From Trichobilharzia szidati (taxonomy: Eukaryota > Platyhelminthes > Trematoda > Strigeidida > Schistosomatidae), in assembly GCA_944472155.2 (NCBI GenBank), contig OX235272.1, positions 80,172,020-80,236,019 on the forward strand: DNA of 64,000 bases. Direction: 5' to 3'. Under the pieces are notes generated by a model. It worked only from the letters and a program-made list of their open reading frames with translations. It ran no database searches and was not told the DNA's origin. Shown in pieces: positions 1-10,900 of the stretch; position 1 is the stretch's first letter; every line of letters starts with the position of its first letter. The position numbers and the translations under genes were made by a program.

Positions 1-1090
1 GTTTCCTGTAGATCGATTTTCGAAGAGCACCATCAGATCTCCTTTTTAGAAAAAACATCCAATGAATGGAATTCTGAGTTCACTTCTGATTCCGACGTGA
101 ACAGGACGGCATTATTGCAGCTGCTGAACTATTTAGTTATCATTTCGATGTCGGTATTCTCATCACATATGATGAAAGTATCATCCATGTATCTTTGATA
201 CATATGGAAACTATCAATAGTGGCTCGTAACGTACTATTCTCTAGACTTACCAAGAAGCAGTCTTCAAGTAAAGGACCCAATGGTGACCCCCTTGCCACT
301 CCATCTCTTTGTCTATAAAGCGTGTTATTGGATTTGAACTGAACATTAAAAGTGACCTCAATAGTAGTTCCTTCAAGTAGTGAATCGGAACACCCACGTC
401 TACATTATTATCCTCAATGAATTTACAAATAAAGCAAATAGTTCCAGTGAGAGGGACATTGGTGAAAAGGGACGTAACATCCATGAATATCATTTTCTTC
501 TCGGATACATTAGCATCACTTATTGAATCGACGAATTCAAATGAATCTGAAACACTATGCTGACAGAGATTATTTCTGATAGGTAGGAGGATGTCTGCGA
601 GCCATTCGGCAGTGGCATGATATGGAGAATTTGTCATATCCAAGATTGGACGTAGTGGTACCTTCTCTTTATGCACTTTCAGTAGACCATATAACCGGGG
701 AATCACGGAGCCTGAGGGTCGTATTTGCTCAAATAATTCAGAGCTGATAATTGACTCGTTATTCATCTTCTTCAGCATTTGTGTTATCTTACCTTCAATT
801 TGTTCCGTTTAGTCTTTCTGGTTACTTTCTTTTGAAAATTTGTTTTCATCTAACATGACGGATAACATTTTATTGACGTAGTCTTGGCGATTTGTCAGGA
901 CAATGCCAGCACCTTTATCGGGGCGGGTCAGAACCAAGTCTTTATCCCTTGAAATATCACATAGTTGCTTTTTCTGCTCAGCTGAAATCAATCGTTTGAC
1001 ATTTGGTTTTGTAATGATATACTCATGGCAGCTATTCAGTACTGTAGACTTGAATCGTTCAAAAGATCTGTTGGACACTAGGAGAAGGTA
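1..1090 (-). mobile_element. Penelope-like element, reverse transcriptase portion (frameshifted, runs off window)
   Basis: Reading the minus strand, two open blocks (1078-809 and 778-248) and a third block down to position 1 form one PLE reverse transcriptase. Visible motifs in order are TRPDKGAGIVL (PLE N-terminal region), RLYGLLKVHKEKVPLRPIL (the PLE equivalent of the RT finger), DVTSLFTNVPL (catalytic motif A aspartate) and, after a frameshift near position 285, MYQRYMDDTFIIC (motif C). The order and spacing fit Penelope/Cercyon-type RTs rather than LINEs. A stop after 809 and the frameshift near 285 show the copy is dead. The GIY-YIG endonuclease part would lie beyond the left edge of the window. 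Confidence 0.85.
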
Positions 1091-1361
1091 ATTTGTCTGG
1101 TGGCCCGCTGTTTATCCAGGTCACTAGAATTTGTCGAAATATCACAGAATCTTGGACCTTACGACAAATGATATTAGACGCAGCGAAAATTGAATGGATA
1201 TGAATCTCTGTATGGAATTAATCTTTGTAGCGTTTGGCAGTTATCTGAAAACGTTGTTTATAACCTTTAATTAAACCGGTGTTCTCTGTGAGACTGAAAG
1301 CTTCGTTATTCAGTGATGTACTTAGATACTTTCTCAGTTAATTGTTGAAACCATAAACTAC

Positions 1362-1490
1362 ATTATTATTATTATTATATCCTTTAATTCCAAGAGGAAC
1401 ATAGGGCTTCAGCCGTGCGTCTTCATTGAGTTCGGTTCTCTGCTAGAGTTTTCACCTGACGCCATGTCTGCCCACATTACATTGGGTTCT
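1362..1490 (-). mobile_element. RTE/SR2-like LINE, 3' tail fragment
   Basis: An (ATT)n run followed by sequence reading, on the minus strand, into the tail GAAGCCCTATGTTCC of the RTE-like element seen more fully at 46885-47895 and at 41826 and 55709. Only the last 120 bases or so are recognisable, so this is a strongly 5'-truncated copy. Confidence 0.7.
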
Positions 1491-2979
1491 TCTGAATGAT
1501 GTGCACTTATCTCTAACCAGATAGCAACTAATGCAAGCAAGTTGTTCTACAGATATCCACAAATGTTGTTCTCCCTTATGCGGAGTAGTTTTCTGAGTCA
1601 ACCACTTCCTTGAAATATGACGAAGATATATTGCTACGTATTTTCAATTCAATCGATGGATACACTTGCCAAAAACTAAACCAGGATTCCATCGAAGTGT
1701 GATCAATCATAAGTTCTTTGTGAGGCCGTTTAAATATCCTCTGATAGCTTAGCAAATAAAAATTGAATCAAACGTAATTCAGCTTCAGTATCTGAGTAAT
1801 ACTGGAGAGTATAATTATTTACTAAACCTCACTTACTGAATAAACTGATTAGAATTTCGCACAAAAGTCAAGCACCTCACAGAAAACCAGATATTCATTA
1901 TAGGGTTAGAGGAAGATTAGATCATCATAACTAAATTCTACCGAGTAGAATATCAGTGCATGTTATTATTTCAACTAATCCTTTGCATTTCAAGCTGTCT
2001 GCAACTGAAGACAAGTCTGGAAATAAAGTGTTAACATTTTATTCAGCAAATCTGGTTCTACTTGCTTTCATGAACATGACCATAGAGATATCTTCTATGA
2101 CTATCAGTTGGTCGAAATAAAGTCGAGAGTATATTCATTATGTACAGATGGATATTATTCATTCCATTTTATCCTTGTGCTGTGTCTACTTAAACAACAT
2201 TTCTTTCAAACTAATAAGCATAGATGAATTTTTCAGATTATACTGGGTGATTGAGTACTGTGTATTTTGTTCACACCTGGCGTATTTAACTAATCGTACT
2301 AATCGTCACAGAAATGTAGACATCGTAGATTTGTGTGATATGTGAGTTTCACAGATGAATTCTGCATCGAGTGAATAAAACGTGAACTTTTGGGATTATT
2401 GGACTTAGCCCTGTAGATAACTGTCAATGCTGCTGAATATTGAATCGTTCGTTTGTTTGTTTGGTGAACTGCTCTACATACTGGTGGGAGACAAGAAGCC
2501 TGTCATTAGGTTGATCGTGTAGTAGTTGGCAGAAGATTGGAGAAATACGATCAGAAGTATTGTTGTACATTATACTGACATTTATTTACAGTCTTTCGCA
2601 CTGATGAGCCAATGCAAATATGTTTCATTAACACTTGAAGAAGAAGCAGTCGTGTCGCCCAACCGTCTTCTCTTGTTCTATGTCGGTTGCAGTGCACACT
2701 GCTCTGCATATCAGACTTAGTATTCTGAAACCAGCGATAGGTGCAGAATCTCTGAGATCTGGACATTTGACGATAATACTAAACTATGAATCATGTGGGG
2801 CCGAATGATCTGACTCGGATTGGTGTTCACAAGTGGGAAACCTCGTCATCCTAATCTCACCCTTCACCAACCGAACCGCATAGTGTTCGGCTATGTGTTT
2901 CCAGAGAACATGCTCACAACGTCCAATGTAGTGATGAGAAATCCGTTAGGTATGACACGATCAAATTACTGCGGCACTC
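1491..2979. other. no gene recognised
   Basis: Only short open frames without family motifs, codon pattern or splice context are present on either strand. I see no RNA gene or clear repeat here. Confidence 0.5.
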
Positions 2980-3275
2980 TAAGAAATAGTTCCCATTAGC
3001 TTCTGTTCTCCTTTCTTTGTTACTATTATATTGTTGCTCACATATTCTATTACACACTAATTTTATATTTCATATCCTGTGGTGCATTGTTTAAAATGTG
3101 AATGCAATGCTGTTCTTTTTTATTTCTTTTCTTTTTCTTTTTTTCTTTTTGTTGTTGTTGCTTTTTGTTTTTAAAATCTTATAAAAATTTATGAGGTAAT
3201 TAGATGCAATATTGTAATGCAGGCTGAAAATTCCATACCTGTACCACAAATAATGTTTGGAATAAAGCTGTTATT
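2980..3275 (+). mobile_element. CR1/Jockey-like LINE, 3' UTR tail
   Basis: The stretch at 3200-3265 (AATTAGATGCAATATTG, then GCTGAAAATTCCA, then a GGAATAAAG-like end and an ATT-rich tail) closely matches the 3' ends of the LINE copies at 5240-7260 and 51693-52645. The preceding bases are T-rich 3' UTR. No coding part can be recognised. Confidence 0.65.
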
Positions 3276-5239
3276 AGTATTGTTATTAGTCAATTCCACA
3301 GGAGTGTGTAAAAGAGTACCTGGATGTAGAAGTGGACGTGAGCGGTAGTTTATTCATGACTCACTGTCGAATCATACTTCGGCTGGAGAATACTAGGTGT
3401 GAGTCAGTAGCGTATAAACAGCACTCAATACACTTGGATAGACGACTTTTGATCACTGCAGCAATGATGTCATCTTTGAATGACGAACTCATAAATAGTG
3501 TCTTCTTTGGAACTATGATTTGGCTAGGAGCTATTTCTTCCTTAATACTCCTCTCAATGAGCGTTCTAGGAGAATACTGGACGAAGGTTTTCCAGCTCTT
3601 TGTCAACCGTATCTGGAGGACGGATTTTCATGATTGAATTCGGTGTACTGGTCTGTGGAGGTTTGTTTTCAGTCAATCGACCTCTTCCAATGAGTCATCC
3701 TCTTGTATAAAATGGAATAAGTGAAATGTGACTTTTCTTCGACAGTGGGTATCCTAGGTGGGTGATAGCCGTTATATCTTCTGATGAGGTCAGCAGTCGA
3801 ACAGTTGTCATAACAAACAGAAGTATCATCCGTAGATATATTTGTGGATAATTCACAGTTCATGACCCCGACAGGTTGGTCCACAGTTTGAGATGCGTTC
3901 TGCCTACTTCATATTACTAAGTGGGAAATATCATCGCACCTCACACATTGAACATGAAAATCCTGCTTTTAGGTAAGTAACTGAGTTGTAACAAACCAAT
4001 TCCACCAACCCAACTGTCTAATGATAAACACAAGTTGAGGCAAGTGGGAATTCGTATTCACACAGACGAGGCTATATCATTTCTTATAACACAATTCTGA
4101 TTTGCAACATAGTAATTGTTTTACAAACGATAGGGTGTATTCGTTGTCTGTCAGCCTAAATATTAGTCACAGTCATCACAGAGGGAAGTTCCATTGCTCC
4201 ATCTCCTCACTAAATGTTCCATCCACTTGTCACTGTTGATATTCAGAACCTGGACTGTACACGGGAAGTACCGCTGGCAGGTAGAGTACTGCTTAACTGA
4301 CAGTCATGCATTTCCTGCTGTGAATGTTAGGATGTCTTCCGAAACTACCAATTCAAGGAGTCATTCCGTCTCCTATCAGTATCATTCGCTGCAACATTCA
4401 TATGATTTGTTGTTACGATGATATTCTGAATGTTCTACACTATTCATGTAGGAAACACTGACTGACACAAGTTAGAGTGGGAAGACTTCTAAAATTGGTG
4501 ATATTTAGTTCTCGGATATGTTGATGCGTAGATTATCCCCATGCAACACTCACTGTTTATCTGCCTGCATTCCTCCCGATACGATTTCAGTGTGTCATCA
4601 GACTTAATCAGAATTGTCTCAGTAATTTAGTGATGTCATTCGCCGTGAAGTTTAGTAGTCCATAAACATTTCATCACAACCAGTCACTGTTTACTGGTCG
4701 GTATCTAGGGAATAACACGGTCGAATGACAGCTGTGTGGAATATAAGTCATACAGCGGCGGTCATCGCAACCTGGTGATAACAAGTCTTTGTGCCTAAAG
4801 AAGTCTCTTGCGTATAACTCACAGGAAGCATTTCTGGTTATCAACGATCAGTCTGACTCTAAGTGCGTCAGGCGGAATGCTAGTTCCGGAGGAATATATC
4901 TCCATTGGTGCCTACCTACACAACTGTTTCTTATGTTCTTCCAGTCAGAACAACCTTCAGCATCATAGACTGACTCATTCAATGAAGTCTTCTCTAGCCT
5001 GATCAATATTCCAATGAGAATAAATAAACGTGAGCATAGATCTGTATATTCGACCTACATGTTCCTTTTTATGTATGTAAACGCTTATTGATATGGGTGA
5101 GCTAGTGAAGCAGACAGTATCGACAAACTTGTAAACTCAAATGAAACAGGAAAATGTTTGAACATAAACAAACTTTTGCATCAATATTCCGTATTCTTTT
5201 GATGTATGTTCTCTTAATAAATCTTTTATTTATTCTCGC
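3276..5239. other. no gene recognised
   Basis: Short overlapping frames on both strands (for example 3332-3637) have no recognisable domain, and no splice-consistent exon was found. Probably intergenic or old repeat-derived DNA. Confidence 0.45.
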
Positions 5240-5248
5240 TCAAATGCC

Positions 5249-6756
5249 ATGCTTCCCAGTATCACTTGTGTTAATAATAGCCCCTTTCTAGGTTTTAACA
5301 CAGATGATGTTCAAAAATACCTCAAATCTCTGAACCCCTCCCAGAGCTTAGGTCCAGATCATGTACCTAGTATTATTTTCAAAATATATTCTGATATTCT
5401 ATATTACCCTCTCACTGATCTGTTTAACAGCTCTTTTTCCAGTAATATTATGCCTGCCGTTTGGAAAGACATTAATTTGTACCCATACCTAAATCATCTA
5501 CTGGAGCATGTGTCAAATTTAGACCCATTGCTATTACCTCTCCTTTTTTGAAAACTATGGAGAAACTACCTTTACTTAGTCTTGTACCCTCGCTTAAATC
5601 CTTTATTGACCGAAAACAATTTGCCTATAAGCACAGTAGAAGCACTTTAGATGCAGCTGCCGTCTTATAGCATAACATTGCTTCCAGTCTAGACAAGGGG
5701 GCTAAATTTGTTCGTTGTGCCTTCCTAGACTATACATCTGCTTTTGACTCGGTCCCTAGGGACATCTTATTAAATAAACTTGCTGCAAGTCAGACGGAAT
5801 GTTGGGCTGTTAACTGTTTGCATTCCTATTTCTCAGAAAGAAAGCAGTACGCCGTGCATAAAGGGAAGTCTTCCACTTCATTGCCTACTGAAGCTGGTGT
5901 CCCTCAAGGCGCTGTCCTTTCTCCTTTTCTTTTTTCTTTCTTCTTACATGACTTGCCTCAGTCTGATGAAATAAACTTTGTGAAGTACGCTGATGATTTA
6001 ACTGTTTCAATGGCTGTTAACTCCCAACTAGATTGTACCAAAATAAATAGCTTTCCGTCGGGAGTCAGTAAATGGTCTGAGTCTAACGGTCTTAAACTGA
6101 ATCCTTCTAAATGTCAAACTGTTAATTTCAGTTTAAGATGTAAACGACAGTTAAAAGAAGCCGACAATTCTCATGACAGTTGTAAGATTGATGACAATGA
6201 TATAGGAATTAAATCAGAAATTAAGTATCTTGGACTTATTTTCTCTTCTGATCTCTCCTGATCTTCCCATGTCTCAGCGATCTCGAGTAAAATATTCCGC
6301 CTGACATTTTACACTAAGAAGTTAAGGCACTCGGGTATAACTCAACCCCTCCTCTTACAGTTCATAAACTCTTGCATCCTGCCTATTCTTCTTTATTGTT
6401 CACCCTTATTCTTTCCTGGTTTGCTTAAAAAGGATTATGTCACAATTCGTAGAATGCTGAAGACTGTCAGTAGGATGAGTGGTGTCCCAGTGGACCACAC
6501 AGTTAACGTCGTCGTTGATAGGCACTTGACTTCGTGCAGTAAATTTGCTAAAGGGATTTTGTCTGACTTGGAGCATCCACTTTACCCTCAGCTTTCACCT
6601 TGCATCTCCTCAGGTAGAACAAGAAGTAACTTCAGAAAACTGTATGCTCGCACGTTTAAGTATAAAAATTCTATCATACCATACTTGGCACGTATTTTAT
6701 GTGATGAAAATAGCGTCAGACAAGAATTGACTAATCTTTTTTCATCTAGTAAATAA
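5249..6756 (+). pseudogene. non-LTR reverse transcriptase, broken
   Basis: RT motifs appear in the right order across several frames: SLNPSQSLGPDHVPS near 5330, then a frameshift near 5480; FRPIAITSPFLKTMEK near 5512; FLDYTSAFDSVPRDILLNKL (motif A) near 5720; EAGVPQGAVLSPFLFSFFL (motif B) near 5890; VKYADDLT (motif C, YADD) near 5980; and SNGLKLNPSKCQTVNF near 6090. A stop at 6259 interrupts the reading into the C-terminal segment 6421-6756. The enzyme would copy LINE RNA at a nicked target. With at least one frameshift and stops near 5668 and 6259 it cannot be active. The YADD box and the conserved C-terminal cysteine/tryptophan-poor region suit the CR1/Jockey group. Confidence 0.85.
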
Positions 6757-7219
6757 ACAATCTCCTCCATCCATCCTTATATATCTTCAAGTTTTACTTT
6801 TATTATTTCTATTATATTTATGGTCCTGTTGCTTCTTTGTTTTTACTTTCATAACTGCAAACACCAACTTATCTCTATGAATGCTGTAATCTTTCTTTTT
6901 CCCCTCACCATATCATGTAAAGAGAACATTATATTCAATATTTTTAATCATGCAAGGAATTGTATACCGCATCGACAATACTGTGTAAAACAAGCCCACG
7001 GCAATTTCCACTTGTATTATTATCATTACCTTAGCTGCTATCATTATTATTATTTCCACTTTATATGCTACATGTTTTTTTAATATTACCCCTATTGTAA
7101 ATGTGGAAAATTTTTCTGTGATTAATTTTATTTATAATTTAAGGAAATTAGATGCAATATTGTGATTAATGCTGAAAATTCCATTCTGTATCACAAGTAC
7201 TGTTTTTGGAATAAAGTAA

Positions 7220-7260
<41 letters not shown>
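7220..7260. repeat. (ATT)n microsatellite at LINE 3' end
   Basis: About 13 uninterrupted ATT units directly follow the LINE 3' terminus. Short A/T-rich tandem tails are usual at the 3' ends of CR1-like and RTE-like elements, so the run is probably part of the insertion. Confidence 0.9.
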
Positions 7261-7785
7261 CGGTATCAACACTTCTATCAGGTTGACAGGCATCGATTTC
7301 TATGCAAAATACGCACATGTGGAATGAATGCAAAACATGTTCAAAAGATTTCATTCTTGAAAATTACATTTTGGACTTGGTGTGGTGAACACAGAACAAA
7401 CAGTCTCTTACAGGATCTTGTGATGTTTCTTTATTGAAAATAAACTATCGATTACTGAGATAAATTAAGGGTTACAGTCGTTTCTCACCAACACCTTGGT
7501 AGACATAATTGTTATGACATTGTAGAGAGTGAATGCTGAATGACTGTTAAGTGAAACAGTGTCGAAGTACAATGGCACAATGGCACTAGAAGCAAGCGAA
7601 TGAAGGTACACACCAATGAGAAGAAGAAAAATAAGAAGAACATGAGAAAGGAGTCAACATTTTGTAAGGTATTAGAAATAACAATGAAAATAATAAAGGC
7701 AAAATGTGCTCTAAACAAAAAATACATAACTTTGAAGAACAACTACTTCGTACTGGCAATGAGTATATGAGAAATGTGAAAGGCA

Positions 7786-7791
7786 TTTATT
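7786..7791 (-). promoter_or_regulatory. polyadenylation signal of RING-H2 gene
   Basis: Minus-strand AATAAA about 90 nt downstream of the stop codon at 7880-7882. Position and perfect hexamer fit the 3' end of the RING gene transcript. Confidence 0.65.
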
Positions 7792-7879
7792 AAGTCTGCA
7801 GAATTCACGAGTTGTTCAGTAGTTGTATTCCGAAAGAGAACAACAAGACGTACTAATCTCTGTGTTGCCTTCGCGGCAG

Positions 7880-7978
7880 TTAATTCGACGTCCCATCCGC
7901 TTCATTCAGTTGTCTCCGTCGGAACTCTGCTTCTCGTCGCATAGCTGCTTCCACAGCCTTCTGTCGAGCGTCGGTCGA
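7880..7978 (-). CDS. RING gene exon 6 (C-terminal, VIM-like helix, stop)
   Basis: A strong pyrimidine-rich acceptor (TTTCTTTTTCTCTTCAG) precedes STDARQKAVEAAMRREAEF and the exon ends in TAA at 7880-7882. It is in phase 0 with exon 5. The Arg/Ala/Glu-rich helix fits a p97-binding motif. Confidence 0.85.
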   Translation of the reverse strand, partial: STDARQKAVEAAMRREAEFRRRQLNEADGTSN

Positions 7979-10900
7979 CTGAAGAGAAAAAGAAAGAGAG
8001 ATTATTTCAGGAAACAACTTCAATTTCACTTCGACGATGAATCACTTTAAATATTTTCTGTTGCACACACAAATTTCTTATTCTGGATAGGCTTGTAAAT
8101 AGATTTCATGTCATTTCTGACTTCTGAGTTCTAGCATATGGTCTCAAAACATCACCCTTCTAGGGAGACTACATTTTATAATCAAACACATGGAATATTT
8201 ACAACGTTCCTCACGACTTCACTCTCAGTCTGTTAGTCATAATGAACAACATGTGATCGATAGATGTGTGAAACTTAGACATTGGGGTAGTATGTGATTG
8301 CGTATTAATCAGTCTGTATCACACAGACACAGTGAAAAAGCATTATTTACTGGATGAGACTTTCATGTGGTTGGATTCTCTGAGCTGGGTGGCTGAATCG
8401 CAGTGCTCTCGTTATCCTTCTAGACAACACAGTGGGATATTTCGAACACAAATTACTGTTCGTATTCAAATCACTAGTAACTACACAACCTCTGGACTCG
8501 ATTTTTCTAGTTGTCTTGCTTCCTCTGTATTCACCATACGGGTGGTAGAATTCTGAAGATGTTCGAAACAGCTTTGGAATCGCTACTATTGCACTTATTC
8601 TCATCTGAATCGATTAATTAACCTTCCCCTATCAATCCCCCTTTCTTCATTCCATTACATTTGATTTGACGACTGTCGCTTTGTCGCATCTCATCATATG
8701 TTTGTGTGTAACTGCACGCTATTCTTATCTGATTACGACCTACTCGTTCGAATGCGGCTACGCTTTCTAACAGCGCCAAACTAGGTGACTCCTCAGTGTA
8801 TTAGATAGACTAGATTAATTTACCTAATGGGATCCGTGGTATATTTTAACTGGGACAATTTGTTTTGTGTGAGTTCTGTTAGCTTGAATGTCACTTTTAT
8901 AGTCACCTTGTTAGAATGCTACTCAGTGTCTCAGAGTTTCCCTCTTCGTGTGACGACAATATCTATGTTTTACAGTCCATGATTTTGGTGTTGTCGTCTT
9001 GCTATATGTCTTCGTCACTCATGTCGTCCTTATTGTTCGCGTTATCTTTATTTTCGCACTTTCCTACATGCTTCCTCACCAATAAATTGGGGTGGTTATC
9101 AAGCGATACAGCTTCTCTTAAATGTGTCACTTCCCGCTGTCTACTTTCTTTGGTACCATTTGGTTGTTTTCTCCTACAACTTAAACATTTCACTAGGCCT
9201 ACAAAAACTGTCATAGGCATTTCCTGATACCTGTAGTCACAATTTTGTAAACCCCCGTGTTAACCTGGTGGGTAGAGGTGAATAACTACATCGTGGACTT
9301 GTGTGTATGTGCAATACAAACAGACTACATGCATCGAGAGCCTGAGATGACGGAGAACTGAAGACAACAGGGTGGAATGTAAGTGTGAATTTGAAGCCCT
9401 ACGTTCCACATGGAATTGAGTCATTAATAATGAAATAAGAAATAAGGGCTATTGAACAAACCTCATTAACTCTATCACAACGTTTCGTGTTCACTGGTGG
9501 ATTGTATTGATTTGATGTCAACTGAATTCGACTACTCCCAGTGTCTTGAGACCAAACAATTTCTGGTATATGCGATGCGGTGGCCGACTGAACGAAACTC
9601 GATTCCAATACATCGCCTTGATTTCGTGTATTGGCTGGAGTATTTGTATGACAACTAGTAGAAGACACTGTCGCAGGAACAGTACTGGTAGCTGATCTAG
9701 TTGTGGCAGTGGAGGTCGCGCAAGAAGCAGGAGAAGGTTTAACTCGTTGACGAAGATTACGACTGGCCGACGTGTCAGAGGAACTCGGACCAACAGTATT
9801 ACGAGTTGTCATTTGGCTCCGATTAGTAGAATTGGCAGTAGTGGAAGTACTTGTGATGGTTGAACTCTGTCCTGAGGTCGTTGTGCGATTCTGTCAATTG
9901 CATGAAAACAAACAATTCTCGTTAGAAAATTAACAGTTAATTTACACATAGACATCAACAATCTATCGATACCTAATCATAAACGTTTTTCTAGTGAGTA
10001 ATGCACCTCTTCATGGCTGAATTACGTTTCACATACTAGTCGACAGACGACAATGTCTACGAGTCATCATATGCTAATTAGGCAGCACAAATCTAAAACT
10101 ATTCATCGACAAACATTATGTATATGCATATTGTTCGGGAAAATACAAACGTTGATGCCACCAACATAGTCTCTGTGATCAAGTATGGCAAGCCATACCT
10201 CTTTGCAGATGATCTCAAGATAGTATATGATTACGGGTACGATGATAAGAGCGTCGAAAGCAAAATCCAACATGACTTAAACAATCTAGGCGATTGGAGC
10301 GAAAAGTGGCAACTGACTTTCAACCCACACAAGGTGGCATTTAAACCTACAAACTCACTCAGGGACAAGCTCTGTAGGTTAAAGGACCCAGTCGACCCAA
10401 TTAGACAAAATAATATAATTTACAAAATACCCTGCAATGACTGTGAGGTCAACTACATAGGTCAAACTAGTAGGTCACGGGTAGTCAGACTGTCAGAACA
10501 TAAGAATTTAGCTAAGGTAAGAATGGTTGACCCATAGAAGATAAGTAATTTAGAAAAAAGCTCGGCAATTGCAATGCATGCATTAACACACAACCACACA
10601 ATAGGGTGGGAGAGGGTTAAAATTCTAAAAAGTAATCTAGGTAGGTGGAGAGAGAGGTTGATTACTGAATCTTTGTTCATCGAATCTACACCCAACACAT
10701 GCAATAGGAATGAATCATCACTCATACCTGAAATATGGAAGATAATACTACGAATCAAATCAAGTGAAAATCAAGTGAAAAACAATGGAACTATATAAAT
10801 GAATTTAGGAAGTCGTGTGATTAACTTGATATGATTATGAGCAATAAATTGTGCTCGAAACGTCATCATTAAATATTACTGTATAACACTGTGAGACTCT

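Larger units (their letters stand above)
5240..7260 (+). mobile_element. CR1/Jockey-like non-LTR retrotransposon, 5'-truncated
   Basis: This LINE copy contains most of an RT domain, a C-terminal region and a 3' UTR ending in the family tail (AATTAGATGCAATATTG ... GGAATAAAG) followed by an (ATT)n run at 7220-7260. The endonuclease domain is absent, so the copy is 5'-truncated around 5150-5240. The same 3' tail occurs at 2980-3275 and 51693-52645, so at least three copies of the family lie in this window. Confidence 0.85.

Noticed and set aside
3332..3884. Open frames on both strands at 3.3-3.9 kb
   Set aside because: No motif, no convincing splice sites and equal openness on both strands suggest chance.
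7162..7437. Open frame with a poly-Tyr or poly-Asn run
   Set aside because: Translation of the (ATT)n microsatellite at the LINE end on either strand, with no domain on either side.
8332..8604. Possible tRNA-derived SINE (GGGTGGCTGAATCGCAGTG followed by GTTCGTATTCAAATC)
   Set aside because: Box-like words are present, but spacing and flanks do not match the families elsewhere in the window.
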